The notes under the pieces were generated by a model. That model made no database searches, was not told the DNA's origin, and was given only the letters and a program-made list of their open reading frames with translations. From Haloarcula litorea (GTDB lineage: Archaea > Halobacteriota > Halobacteria > Halobacteriales > Haloarculaceae): DNA of 64,000 nucleotides. The position numbers were made by a program, and so were the translations under genes. The stretch lies in the NCBI RefSeq assembly GCF_029338195.1, contig NZ_CP119779.1, positions 2,728,001 through 2,792,000 on the forward strand, given 5' to 3'. This document shows, piece by piece, positions 22,196 through 30,388 of this stretch (positions are counted from its first letter, which is position 1; each line of letters opens with the position of its first letter).

Positions 22196-23020
22196 TCACC
22201 GCTCGATCGACAGCCCGGCGTGCCAGTGGTCGCTGTCCGATCGCTCGACCGCCTCGTCCATCCGTTCCAGGTACGTCACGGCGAGGCTCGCGCAGTTCGC
22301 TGCCTTGCGCTCGCCCTCGGTCCGGAACTCGCCGGTCTCGCGGTTGGCGTAGACGGTACAGACCGCGCCCGCCCGCAGGCCGTAGACGCTCGCGAGCGTG
22401 AGGATGCTGGCGGCCTCCATCTCGAAGTTCAGGACGCCGGCCTGTCGGAGCTCCTCGATCTTCGCCTCGCTGTCGCGGGCCTCGAACCCCTCGAACCCGG
22501 GGCGGGACTGGCCGGCGTAGAAGGAATCCGTCGAGCAGGTGACCCCGAGGTGATAGTCGTAGCCCAGTTCCTCGGCGGCGGCGACCAGCGCCGAGACGAC
22601 CCGCTGGTCGGCGGCGGCGGGGTAGTCCTCGCGGACGTACTCCGCGCTGGTCCCCTCCTGGCGGACGGCCCCGGTCGTGATGACGAGGTCGCCGACCTCG
22701 GCCTCCGGCTGGATCGAGCCACAGGAGCCGACCCGGAGGAAGGTGTCCGCGCCGACGCGGGCCAGCTCCTCGACGGCGATGGCGGCGGAGGGCGAGCCGA
22801 TGCCCGTCGACGTGACCGAGATGGGCGTCCCGTCGTGGGTGCCCGTCGCGGTCCGGTACTCGCGGTGGTGGGCGACGACTTCGTGGTCGTCCCAGCCGTC
22901 GACGACCTTCTCGACGCGCTCGGGGTTGCCCGGCAGGAGCACGCTGTCGGCCACGTCGTCGGGGCCGACCTCGAGGTGGTACTGGACGTCCTCGTTGGGG
23001 TCCTCGCTGTCGCCGGTCAT
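22196..23020 (-). CDS. udp: Uridine phosphorylase family nucleoside phosphorylase
   Basis: A 274-aa hexameric-type nucleoside phosphorylase. Motifs include VLLPGNPERVEKV (phosphate binding), RVGSCGSIQPE, CSTDSFYAG and the nucleoside-binding FEMEAASILTLASV. It would split uridine with phosphate into uracil and ribose-1-phosphate in the cytoplasm. The start ATG overlaps the TGA of cdd (ATGA), so cytidine is probably deaminated and then phosphorolysed by coupled products. A purine nucleoside substrate cannot be fully excluded, but the association with cytidine deaminase favours uridine. Confidence 0.9.
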   Translation of the reverse strand: MTGDSEDPNEDVQYHLEVGPDDVADSVLLPGNPERVEKVVDGWDDHEVVAHHREYRTATGTHDGTPISVTSTGIGSPSAAIAVEELARVGADTFLRVGSCGSIQPEAEVGDLVITTGAVRQEGTSAEYVREDYPAAADQRVVSALVAAAEELGYDYHLGVTCSTDSFYAGQSRPGFEGFEARDSEAKIEELRQAGVLNFEMEAASILTLASVYGLRAGAVCTVYANRETGEFRTEGERKAANCASLAVTYLERMDEAVERSDSDHWHAGLSIER

Positions 23021-23409
23021 CTGTCGAGGTGCTCGGTGGTGATGGTGTCCGGCAGCAGTTCGCCCAGCGTGTACGCGCCGCCGTCGGGGCCGTCCGTGTA
23101 GATCGGCAGGTCGTCGTCGCAGAACTCCGCGAGCGTCTGCCGGCACATCCCGCAGGGCGTGACGCCGTCGCGCTCGTCGGAGGAGACGGCGAGCTGTTCG
23201 AACTCGCGGTGGCCGTCCCTGACCGCCGTCCCGACGGCGACCTCCTCGGCGTGGAGGCTGTTGCTGTAGTTCGCGTTTTCGATGTTACACCCTGTGTACA
23301 CGGAGCCGTCGGCGGTCTCGATGGCCGCGCCGACGCGGTACTCCGAGTACGGCGCGTAGGAGGCCTCGACGGCCTCCCGGGCCGCGTCTAGCAGGTCCGC
23401 TCTGTCCAT
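23017..23409 (-). CDS. cdd: Cytidine deaminase
   Basis: A 130-aa zinc hydrolase of the homotetrameric type. The zinc site is complete: HAEE (His53, catalytic Glu55) and PCGMC (Cys86, Cys89). The substrate-binding NIENANYSN and YSEYRVGAA segments are present. It converts cytidine or deoxycytidine to uridine or deoxyuridine. It overlaps udp by 4 bases and lies 39 bases after the phosphomutase gene. A minus-strand GCCTATTTC element (23431-23442) suits an own promoter about 27 bases before the ATG, so cdd-udp may be transcribed apart from the mutase. Confidence 0.96.
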   Translation of the reverse strand: MDRADLLDAAREAVEASYAPYSEYRVGAAIETADGSVYTGCNIENANYSNSLHAEEVAVGTAVRDGHREFEQLAVSSDERDGVTPCGMCRQTLAEFCDDDLPIYTDGPDGGAYTLGELLPDTITTEHLDR

Positions 23410-23442
23410 GTCCCGGCAGTCGCTCCGGCGGATGAAATAGGC

Positions 23443-23457
23443 ACCGCCTCAGGCGGT
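23443..23457. other. Perfect hairpin spanning the phosphomutase stop codon
   Basis: ACCGCC, a TCA loop and GGCGGT form a 6-bp stem; the loop is the stop codon of the phosphomutase gene. The TATA-like element for cdd begins 1 base away. It could attenuate read-through between the two genes. The composition makes short GC palindromes fairly common, so the assignment is weak. Confidence 0.35.
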
Positions 23458-24810
23458 CACGGAGCCCTCGACGGCCTCGCGGACCACCTGGCGGACGGCC
23501 GCTATCAGGTCGTCCACGTCGTCGCTCTCGGCGTAGATCCGGACGTAGGGCTCGGTTCCGCTGGGACGGACCAGCGTCCAGGCGTCGTCGGGGAACGAGA
23601 GACGGACGCCGTACTCCGTCGCCACGGTGGCCTCGGGGAACCGGTCGGGCAGGGTCGCCGCCACGCGGTCCATCGCGGCGGCCTTCCGGTCGTCGGGGCA
23701 CTCGACGCTCTCCTTCCGGTAGGGGCGCTCGGTGACGGCGGCGCGGCGATCGGCCAGCGACTCGGCGGCGAACAGGCGCGTGAGCACCGCCGCGCTGGCG
23801 ACCCCGTCGATCCAGCCGCCCAACGCCGGGTGGATGTGCTTCCACGGTTCGGCGGCGAACACCACCGCCGTCCCCTCACCGCCGGCGGCCCGCTCCCGAG
23901 CGACGCCCTCGTGGAGCGCGCCCAGCCGGACGCGCTCGACGCGTCCGTCCGCCGCGGCCACACGCTCGTCGATGCGGCCCGAGGCGTTCGGCGTGGTCAC
24001 GACCACCGGGTCGGCGGCGTCGCTCGCACGGACGTAGTGTTCGGCCAGCATCGCCAGCACCGTGTCCTCGTGGACGACGCTGCCGTCGCCGTCGACGACG
24101 ACGATGCGGTCGGCGTCGCCGTCGTGACCGATCCCGACGTCGACGCCGGTCGACGCGACGAACCGCCGGAAGGTCGAGAGCGTCTCGGCGGTCGGTTTGC
24201 TCTCCCGAGCGGGGAAGAAGCCGTCGACGTTGGCCTCCGTCGTCCGTACGTCGGCCCCCAGGGAACGGAGGACCTGCGGCGTGGCGACGCCGGCCATCCC
24301 GTTGCCGCAGTCGACCGCGACGGTCAGGTCGTCCGGAGACGCCCCGTGACCGCGGGCGTAGTCGGTGACGGTGGCGTGATACGTCGGGAGCGTCTCCGCC
24401 CGCTCGGAGGTCCCCCACGACCGCCACTCGGCCGCCGGCCCGTCGCGCTCGACGCGCTCCTCGATGGTGCGTTCGGCCTCCCGATCGTACTCGCGACCGT
24501 CGACGAACAGCTTGATGCCGTTGTCGGCCGGCGGGTTGTGGCTGGCGGTGAGCATCACGCCGCGACGTCCCCGCGAGGCGTGGGCGAGCGCGGGCGTGGG
24601 GACCGACCCGACGCGGGTGACGGTCACGCCGGCGCTCTGGAGGCCGGCGGCGACGGCGTCGGCCAGCGCCGGCGAACTCGTGCGGCCGTCGTGGCCGACC
24701 ACGAACGCCTCGCCGTCTCGACCCGCGGCCCGCCCGACGCGCAGGGCGAGGTCGGGGGTCACCCGCTCGACCACGTCCCCGCGGATGCCCGCGGTCCCGA
24801 ACAGTTCCAT
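23449..24810 (-). CDS. Phosphohexomutase-superfamily enzyme (possible phosphopentomutase)
   Basis: A 453-aa four-domain alpha-D-phosphohexomutase. The phosphoserine loop is TASHNPP with Ser at residue 90; the metal loop is DGDADRI; the sugar-binding loop of domain 3 lies near FAAEPWKHI; and the phosphate-binding loop is RPSGTEPYVR. The family includes phosphoglucosamine mutase, phosphomannomutase and, in some archaea, phosphopentomutase. Position upstream of cdd and udp suggests handling of ribose-1-phosphate released from nucleosides, which is inference. The sequence alone does not fix the sugar. Confidence 0.85.
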   Translation of the reverse strand: MELFGTAGIRGDVVERVTPDLALRVGRAAGRDGEAFVVGHDGRTSSPALADAVAAGLQSAGVTVTRVGSVPTPALAHASRGRRGVMLTASHNPPADNGIKLFVDGREYDREAERTIEERVERDGPAAEWRSWGTSERAETLPTYHATVTDYARGHGASPDDLTVAVDCGNGMAGVATPQVLRSLGADVRTTEANVDGFFPARESKPTAETLSTFRRFVASTGVDVGIGHDGDADRIVVVDGDGSVVHEDTVLAMLAEHYVRASDAADPVVVTTPNASGRIDERVAAADGRVERVRLGALHEGVARERAAGGEGTAVVFAAEPWKHIHPALGGWIDGVASAAVLTRLFAAESLADRRAAVTERPYRKESVECPDDRKAAAMDRVAATLPDRFPEATVATEYGVRLSFPDDAWTLVRPSGTEPYVRIYAESDDVDDLIAAVRQVVREAVEGSVTA

Positions 24811-24923
24811 ACGCTCCCTTCCGTCGGGTCGGGGCTTAGTTCTCCCGCTCCCGTCGCCGCGTGGTCACTCCTCGGTCGGTCCGCAGAACCGCGTGGGTCG
24901 GCGGCCGTGCCGCCGAGACTCGC

Positions 24924-25130
24924 TTACGGGGTGGCCCGCTCGTATCGCTCGTTGAGTCCGGTGACCGCCCGGTCGATCGGCAGGCGGAGGCCGAGCCGTT
25001 CCGTGACCATCGCCACCGGTAGCAACGCGATGCCGGCGAGCAGGGTCAGCTGGTACAGTGCGAGTAGCGTCGCGGCGTACAGTCGGGATTCCATCGTCCC
25101 TCGGTACTCGCCAGGCAGTAGGTCGTACAA
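24924..25130 (-). CDS. Small two-helix membrane protein (68 aa)
   Basis: A 68-residue protein with one long hydrophobic segment (LYAATLLALYQLTLLAGIALLPVAMV) that could span the membrane once or as a hairpin, between a short acidic N terminus and a charged C-terminal tail. An internal Met (MESRLY) is an alternative start. I believe similar proteins occur in other haloarchaea, but I cannot name a family or role. It is on the same strand as, and 113 bases from, the phosphomutase gene. The 239 bases on its other side hold no gene I can support. Confidence 0.6.
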   Translation of the reverse strand: MYDLLPGEYRGTMESRLYAATLLALYQLTLLAGIALLPVAMVTERLGLRLPIDRAVTGLNERYERATP

Positions 25131-25369
25131 AAGGGTTCCGGCAGACGCGGGACCGACCGCGGTCGTGTCCGACGGCTCGACTCGCCGCCGTCTTGCGGTT
25201 CAAGCAGAGTTGTAGACAGTCCCATCGAACCTTGTCGCGGCCGGTCGACGGACGTAACTGGAGCGTTGGAGAACGCCGGTGTCTCTGTAAGTTATGACGA
25301 CATTCGGCGTGACGTGCGCACGGCGGCGGAATCAAAACTATGGAGTAGTCGGGGGCCGTGAGCACAGGT

Positions 25370-25738
25370 ATGAACTACCTCGTGGCGATGGAAGCAGCCT
25401 GGCTGGTCCGTGACGTAGAAGACATCGACGACGCGATCGGCGTCGCCGTGAGCGAAGCCGGCAAGCGGCTCAACGAGGCCGAGATGGACTACGTCGAGGT
25501 CGAGGTGGGCGCGACCGGCTGTCCGGCCTGTGGCGAGCCGTTCGACTCGGCGTTCATCGCGGCCGACACGGCGCTCGTCGGCCTCGTCTTGGAGATGGAG
25601 GTGTTCAACGCCGAGTCGACCGAACACGCCCAGCGCATCGCGAAGAGCGAGATCGGCGGCGCGCTCCGGGACGTCCCGCTGAAGGTCGTCGAGGTCTTCG
25701 AGACCGAGGAAGACGACGAGGCGGAGGCCGAGGCGTAA
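25370..25738 (+). CDS. DUF555 (UPF0212) family protein
   Basis: A 122-aa protein starting [16 protein letters not shown], with a CPACG motif (one CxxC) in the middle and an acidic C-terminal tail [10 protein letters not shown]. The family is widespread in euryarchaea and has no established function that I know. An in-frame GTG 12 bases upstream is possible, but the ATG matches the usual family start. An AT-rich stretch ATCAAAACTA lies about 35 bases before the ATG. It is followed after 52 bases by the XRE-CBS regulator gene, which has its own promoter signal. Confidence 0.85.
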   Translation: MNYLVAMEAAWLVRDVEDIDDAIGVAVSEAGKRLNEAEMDYVEVEVGATGCPACGEPFDSAFIAADTALVGLVLEMEVFNAESTEHAQRIAKSEIGGALRDVPLKVVEVFETEEDDEAEAEA

Positions 25739-25760
25739 GTCCGTCGCCGGAGCCGGTGGG

Positions 25761-25770
25761 TTTTTGTATT
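25761..25770 (+). promoter_or_regulatory. T-rich TATA element before the XRE-CBS gene
   Basis: TTTTTGTATT lies 21-30 bases before the ATG at 25791. The T run follows the DUF555 stop by about 20 bases, so it may double as a terminator for that gene. Confidence 0.5.
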
Positions 25771-25790
25771 ACCCTCGGTTATCGGGTCCT

Positions 25791-26333
25791 ATGGATCTGC
25801 CGACGGCACAGGACCTCAGGGACCGGCGCGACGAGCTGGGGCTCACCCAGAGCGAACTGGCCGACCGGGCCGACGTCTCCCAGCCGCTCATCGCCCGCAT
25901 CGAGGGGGAAGACGTCGATCCGCGCCTCTCGACGCTCCGGAGCATCGTCAACGCGCTGAACGAGGCCGAGGGCGGCATCCTCCGGGCGCGGGACGTGATG
26001 AACTCCCCGGTCGCGAGCGTGCGGCCGGACCAGTCCGTCCACGAGAGCAAGGAGATGATGGACGAGAAGGGCTACTCGCAGGTCCCGGTCGTCCGGGACG
26101 GCTCGCCCGAGGGGCTCATCGGCAACTCCGACATCCGCCAGCACGACGAGGAGAACGTCGGCGAACTCCCCGTCGCAGAGGTGATGAACGAGTCGATCGC
26201 CATCGTCGAACCCGGCGAGACCATCGACACCGTCGACGACTACCTCAACCACAACGCCGCCGTTCTCGTCGTCGAGGGGGGCGAGACGGTGGGCGTCATC
26301 ACGGAGGCCGACGTGGCCCGGACGGTCAGTTAG
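25791..26333 (+). CDS. XRE-family helix-turn-helix protein with CBS domain pair
   Basis: A 180-aa regulator. Residues 1-60 are an XRE/Cro-type helix-turn-helix (LRDRRDELGLTQSELADRAD followed by QPLIARIEG), and residues 65-180 form two CBS motifs (VMNSPVASVRPDQSVHES, then EVMNESIAIVEPGETIDT) that usually bind adenosyl nucleotides. This pairing is common in archaea and suggests a DNA-binding protein sensing energy charge or another nucleotide. The start at 25791 puts the TATA element at leaderless distance; an upstream in-frame Met would fall inside the promoter. Targets are unknown. Confidence 0.9.
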   Translation: MDLPTAQDLRDRRDELGLTQSELADRADVSQPLIARIEGEDVDPRLSTLRSIVNALNEAEGGILRARDVMNSPVASVRPDQSVHESKEMMDEKGYSQVPVVRDGSPEGLIGNSDIRQHDEENVGELPVAEVMNESIAIVEPGETIDTVDDYLNHNAAVLVVEGGETVGVITEADVARTVS

Positions 26334-26427
26334 CGACCGCCGACCCCGATTCTCGGCGGCGAAAACCGGCCTCGTCGGCCCGCCCAGCTCCGTACGGAGT
26401 GGCTACGGTTCGAACGGCCGCGAGTAA

Positions 26428-26433
26428 CTATAC
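26428..26433 (+). promoter_or_regulatory. TATA box for the 43-aa protein gene
   Basis: CTATAC is centred about 27 bases before the ATG at 26457, exact for a leaderless haloarchaeal gene. It is the main support for the small gene downstream. Confidence 0.55.
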
Positions 26434-26456
26434 CCGTACCGCCCGGTCGTGGTACT

Positions 26457-26588
26457 ATGTCGAGCTCACTCGACGATCACCTACGGGCGGCGCTCGCGGC
26501 CGCCGAGAACGACGAGACGCGCTACCACCTGCGTACGGCACTCCAGCTCCGGGTCTGTGAGACCGACCGCGAACGGCTCCGGCCCTGA
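26457..26588 (+). CDS. Micro-protein, 43 aa, leaderless
   Basis: A 43-residue frame (MSSSLDDHLRAAL to DRERLRP) predicted to be one amphipathic helix of charged and Ala/Leu residues. It has a well-placed TATA box, acidic-basic balance unlike the Arg/Pro-rich chance frames around it, and ends exactly next to the purM stop on the other strand. I do not recognise a family with confidence; it may be a small interaction or regulatory peptide. Confidence 0.6.
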   Translation: MSSSLDDHLRAALAAAENDETRYHLRTALQLRVCETDRERLRP

Positions 26589-27581
26589 CTACGACCGGAG
26601 TTCGAGACCGCGGATCGCCACGGTCCCGTCGCCCTCCGTGACCCGACCGACGATCCGTGCGTCCTCGGACCCGGCGACGACGGACTCGGCGTCGGCCTCG
26701 GGCAGCGCGGCGACGAACCCGGTCCCCATGTTGAACGTGCGGTGCATCTCATCGTCGGAGACGTCGCCCTCCGCCTGGACGAACTCGAACACCGGCTGGG
26801 CGTCGAAGGGATCGGTGATCTCGTACCGGTGATCGCCCATCCGCGCGAGGTTCGTCCACCCGCCGCCGGTGACGTGGGCGGCGGCGTGGGTCTCGGCGAC
26901 CCGGAGCGGCCCCAGCACCTCGCCGTAGATGCGGGTCGGCGTCAACAGCTCCTCTGCGATGGTCCGGTCGGGCTCGGGCGGGAACGGGTCGGTGTAGTCG
27001 TGGTCCCGCGTGACCGCCTCGCGGGCCAGGGTCAGGCCGTTGGAGTGGATGCCCGAGGACGGCCAGCCGACGACGGCGTCGCCCGGTTCGGCCTCGCCGG
27101 GGAAGACGGCGTCTTTCGGAGCCAGTCCGGCGCAGGTGCCGGCGATGTCCAGCCCCTCGATGACGTCGGGCATCACCGCCGTCTCCCCGCCGACCAGCGC
27201 GACGTCGGCCCGCTCGGCCCCCTCGCGGAGCCCCTCGCCGATGGCCTCGCTGGTCGCCTCGTCCGGTTCCTCGACGGCGAGGTAGTCGACGAACGCGACC
27301 GGCTCGACCCCCGTCGCGATCAGGTCGTTGGCGTTCATCGCGATGCAGTCGATCCCGATGGTCGAGTAGTCGTCGACGGCCTCGGCGACGAGCAGCTTCG
27401 TCCCGACGCCGTCGGTCGCCAGCGCGAGGTACTGGTCGCCGATGTCGACCAGGCCCGCGTAGTCGCCCTCGAACTCGCCCGCCGCGCCGATGAGCGCCTT
27501 CGTCGCCGCCTCGCTCTCGTCGATGTCGACCCCCGTCTCCGCGTAGGTCAGTCCCTCCTCGTCGTCGGTGTCCTCGGTCAT
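26589..27581 (-). CDS. purM: Phosphoribosylformylglycinamidine cyclo-ligase (AIR synthetase)
   Basis: A 330-aa purine biosynthesis enzyme that closes the imidazole ring of FGAM to give AIR with ATP. Motifs: LTYAETGVDIDESE near the start, ATDGVGTKLLVA, MNANDLIATG, LVGGETAVMPD, the long PurM loop GWPSSGIHSNG and HVTGGGWTNLAR. Start taken at MTEDTDDEE. It is transcribed alone; its stop abuts that of the convergent 43-aa gene. Confidence 0.96.
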   Translation of the reverse strand: MTEDTDDEEGLTYAETGVDIDESEAATKALIGAAGEFEGDYAGLVDIGDQYLALATDGVGTKLLVAEAVDDYSTIGIDCIAMNANDLIATGVEPVAFVDYLAVEEPDEATSEAIGEGLREGAERADVALVGGETAVMPDVIEGLDIAGTCAGLAPKDAVFPGEAEPGDAVVGWPSSGIHSNGLTLAREAVTRDHDYTDPFPPEPDRTIAEELLTPTRIYGEVLGPLRVAETHAAAHVTGGGWTNLARMGDHRYEITDPFDAQPVFEFVQAEGDVSDDEMHRTFNMGTGFVAALPEADAESVVAGSEDARIVGRVTEGDGTVAIRGLELRS

Positions 27582-27629
27582 ACCCGAGACGGTGCGTGGG
27601 TCCGGCAAAAGCCCGTCGTTCGCGCCCGC

Positions 27630-28259
27630 TCAGAACGGCAGCAGGAAGAGCGCGCCGACCGCCAGCAGGATCGACGGGACGGCGACGACGACGAAGACCG
27701 GCGTCGACCACGCCCGGACCTTCCGGCCGTCGAGCGGGCCGAACGGCAGCATGTTGAACCCCGCGAGAAAGAGGTTGATCTGGAGGCCCCGCCGCGCGAG
27801 GTCCCAGAGGACGCCGCCGACCCCGGTCAGCAGGGCGGCGACGAACGGCACCAGAAAGACGACCGCCAGCGCGAGGTTCGTCACCGGTCCCGCGAGCGCG
27901 ATGATGCCGTTCTCCCTCGCCGAGATGCGGCCGCGGTGGACCACCGCGCCGGGTGCGGCGAACAGGAACCCGACCAGGGCTCCGACGAGCGCGAACCCGA
28001 GCATCCGGTAGTCGGCGCGGAACGCCGCCACCTGGCCGAACCGCACCGCGACCACCTTGTGGGCCAGTTCGTGCAGGAGGAAGCCGACGCCGACGGTGGC
28101 GAGGCTGACGAACAGCGTCCTGAGGACGGCCTCGATCGAGAGCCGCCCGAAGTCGAGCAGCCGGAGGCTCGGCTCCAGCAACAGGGTAAACGCCAGGCCG
28201 AGCGCGAGCCACGCGACCGCGAGGTCGCGGACCTCGTCGGTCGAGAACGTGAGGCTCAC
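27630..28259 (-). CDS. Site-2 protease-like membrane metallopeptidase (M50 family)
   Basis: A 209-aa integral membrane protein with about five to six helices. The zinc motif HELAH (HExxH) lies in a transmembrane helix and the third ligand motif NMLPFGPLDG (NxxPxxxLDG) lies near the C terminus, the two hallmarks of site-2 proteases. It has no PDZ or CBS domain. The GTG start overlaps the TGA of the TraB-family gene (GTGA), so the pair is translationally coupled. By family it would cut membrane-anchored regulators or remnants of signal peptides; the substrate is unknown. Confidence 0.9.
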   Translation of the reverse strand: MSLTFSTDEVRDLAVAWLALGLAFTLLLEPSLRLLDFGRLSIEAVLRTLFVSLATVGVGFLLHELAHKVVAVRFGQVAAFRADYRMLGFALVGALVGFLFAAPGAVVHRGRISARENGIIALAGPVTNLALAVVFLVPFVAALLTGVGGVLWDLARRGLQINLFLAGFNMLPFGPLDGRKVRAWSTPVFVVVAVPSILLAVGALFLLPF

Positions 28260-29782
28260 GCCACCAGCCCCCAGATGAGGTCGACGCTGTTCTGTGCGCC
28301 CTCGATCATCTTCGAGACGACCCAGGCGACGTCGCGCTCCTGGGTCGCGAGGTACGGGAGCGCGACGACGGGGAAGGCGAAGCTCGCGAGCATACTCCCG
28401 ACGTTCGTCAGCGCGACGATGAGGATGAGCCGGAACAGCGGGACGGCCCGGAGCCGCTGGAAGATGTCGGCGATGGGGGCCTCCTCGTCGGCGAGGATCT
28501 CGTTGAGCGTGCCGATGTCGCCGACGTTGACGGAGATGTACCGCAGTTCGACGTAGCCGGCGAACCACCCCGGCGCGAGCAGGGGGTTGACGCTGGTCAT
28601 CCAGGCGACGCCGCCGCCGACCAGCGAACTGGTCCAGTGCGCGCCGGCGAGACGGGCCAGCCCGGCCGCGGCGATCCCGTTGATGAGGAACCACGCCGCG
28701 AACACCTTCAGGAGGAAGGTGTTCTGGACGCCGGCCATCGCCAGCAACACGAAGAACGCCAGGAACCCCAGCGTGATGAGGTAGCCCACGAGCTTGTACA
28801 GCGAGAACCGGCTCCCCTCCTCGCGGCCGATCAGCGACTCCATCGGGGGGAGCGTCGACGGGTCGGCGAGGTACCGCTCGATGCCCTCGCGGTGGCCAGC
28901 GCCGACGACGGCGACGACGTCGTAGCCGGCTTCCCGGAGTCCGACGAGCCGGTGCGCGATGAACGCGTCCCGTTCGTCGATCAGCGCCTCCGCGCCGCCG
29001 GGGGAGAAGCGCCGGAACTCCTCCATCATCGCCGAGACCACGTCGGTGTCGGTCAGGTCGTCGACGTCGAACGCCTCGACGTCCTGTCCGCTCGCACGCA
29101 CTCGGGTGAGCCCGGCGGCGACCGGCAGGCCGACGGCGAGGGTCACCAGGACCCCGACGACGACCGTGTCGAGGAGTCCCGCGACGGTCGCCCCCAGCGG
29201 GCCGGCGACGCCGGCCGGGACGACCTGGAGGCCCCCGACGGCGGTCGAGACGACCGCACCGAGGATGCCGACCATCGCACCGATCGTGAGCCCGACGGTG
29301 AGCGGTGGTCCCATCTCGGCGAGCAACGAGCCGACGAGCGTGAGCTTCTCGCGGAGCGTCAGCCGCGCCCAGAACCGCTGGACCGTGGTCTGGATGTCCC
29401 GATCGACGAGCGCGACCCCGAGGCCGAACTCCTCGGCCGTGTCGATGGCCGCCTTCATGTCCGCACCGGGTTCGATGTCGAACCGTTCCCCCATCCGCGC
29501 CTGCACGTACGAGAGCATCCAGTAGGCGAGGAACTGGAAGACGGTGTTGCCACGCAGGAGATCGCTCGCGTCGAGGTCGTCGGGCGTCTCCCCCTGCATC
29601 TGCTTGTATCGGCCCTCGTCGAGCTCGACGGCCACGACGTCCGGGTGTGCCTCCTCGATGGCCGACTCGACCTCCGCCACGCTCTGCTCTGAGACGTGGG
29701 CCGTGCCGACGACGCGTACCGACCCGTCACCGGAGGGGTCGGGTAAGTCGTCGCCGGCCGACGCCGCGTACTCGGTCATCAC
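28256..29782 (-). CDS. TraB/PrgY family membrane protein
   Basis: A 508-aa protein. The N-terminal soluble part has the GTAHVSEQSV motif, the DVVAVELDEGRY segment and later GAGHREGIERYL, typical of the TraB/GumN fold, which is related to Tiki proteases. Hydrophobic segments lie at about 145-225 and again at 320-500, giving roughly seven or eight membrane spans. PrgY limits pheromone signalling in enterococci, and archaeal homologues have no proven substrate. Its gene overlaps the site-2 protease gene by 4 bases, so the two may act on the same membrane target (inference). The second Met is an alternative start. Confidence 0.88.
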   Translation of the reverse strand: MMTEYAASAGDDLPDPSGDGSVRVVGTAHVSEQSVAEVESAIEEAHPDVVAVELDEGRYKQMQGETPDDLDASDLLRGNTVFQFLAYWMLSYVQARMGERFDIEPGADMKAAIDTAEEFGLGVALVDRDIQTTVQRFWARLTLREKLTLVGSLLAEMGPPLTVGLTIGAMVGILGAVVSTAVGGLQVVPAGVAGPLGATVAGLLDTVVVGVLVTLAVGLPVAAGLTRVRASGQDVEAFDVDDLTDTDVVSAMMEEFRRFSPGGAEALIDERDAFIAHRLVGLREAGYDVVAVVGAGHREGIERYLADPSTLPPMESLIGREEGSRFSLYKLVGYLITLGFLAFFVLLAMAGVQNTFLLKVFAAWFLINGIAAAGLARLAGAHWTSSLVGGGVAWMTSVNPLLAPGWFAGYVELRYISVNVGDIGTLNEILADEEAPIADIFQRLRAVPLFRLILIVALTNVGSMLASFAFPVVALPYLATQERDVAWVVSKMIEGAQNSVDLIWGLVA

Positions 29783-29976
29783 CTGCGTTACACGGGCGTA
29801 TCCTTTACCCTTGTCGGGTCCCTCGCCGACGGATAGAGAGTGACGAGCGTATTACACTATCTCGTTCTGTTCTCTACTTTATATCTTAATTTACCGCGGG
29901 CCGTCGAGACAGATACTACACGTCGAGTGATTCGGCCTCGGGACCGAAATCTGCTAAATAATTCGATAGAAATAGT

Positions 29977-29985
29977 GATATATGA
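29977..29985 (+). promoter_or_regulatory. AT-rich promoter region of the PadR gene
   Basis: GATATATGA lies about 30 bases before the ATG at 30012. A second TATA-like element TAAATAATT is at 29955-29963. The 199-base gap from 29783 holds the most AT-rich run in this part of the window (about 29865-29985) and no coding frame. Confidence 0.45.
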
Positions 29986-30011
29986 GGGGGGTGAAACGGT
30001 TCCACAGACTG

Positions 30012-30287
30012 ATGTACGACCTCACTGGGTTCCAGCGCGATCTGCTGTACGTCATCGCCGGTCTCGACGAGCCACACGGGTTGGCGATCAAGGAAGAACT
30101 CGAGGACTACTACGAGAGCGACGTCAATCACGGGCGACTCTACCCGAACCTCGACACCCTCGTCGAGAAGGGCCTCGTCGAGAAGGGACAACTCGACCGC
30201 CGGACCAACGTCTACACGCTGACCGGGCGCGGGAGGCGGGAACTCGACGCCCGGCAGGACTGGGAGTCCCAGTACGTCTCCGCCTGA
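30012..30287 (+). CDS. PadR-family winged-helix regulator
   Basis: A 91-aa winged-helix protein starting MYDLTGFQRDLLYVIAGL. It has the PadR features HGLAIKEELEDYY, HGRLYPNLDTLVEKGLV and a wing ending RRTNVYTLTGRGRREL. It lacks the C-terminal helical extension of long PadR proteins, as is usual for the small archaeal form, and would bind as a dimer. An in-frame ATG at 29982 would add ten residues, but the TATA spacing and my memory of homologues favour 30012. Targets are unknown; the AT-rich promoter may be autoregulated. Confidence 0.85.
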   Translation: MYDLTGFQRDLLYVIAGLDEPHGLAIKEELEDYYESDVNHGRLYPNLDTLVEKGLVEKGQLDRRTNVYTLTGRGRRELDARQDWESQYVSA

Positions 30288-30388
30288 CCGGCACGGCGCG
30301 GACTCGTCGGCTCCGGGCGGTGTTTTCTCCGCCGATCTCGGACGCCGGAAGCGCCGACGTTTATCCCTCCCGTCGCCGAAGGCGTCGT

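Noticed and set aside
21915-22352. 145-codon plus-strand frame (GTG start) in the 375-base gap
   Set aside because: Arg/Ala-rich, not acidic, without motif, and its 3' half lies antisense to udp.
25131-25369. Gap of 239 bases checked for tRNA or small RNA genes
   Set aside because: No cloverleaf, no conserved RNA motif and no acidic reading frame; only an AT-rich promoter stretch near 25330-25342 was retained as evidence for the DUF555 gene.
29783-29981. AT-rich gap considered as an insertion remnant or integration scar
   Set aside because: No inverted terminal repeats, target duplication, transposase fragment or tRNA end; it is adequately explained as a promoter region.
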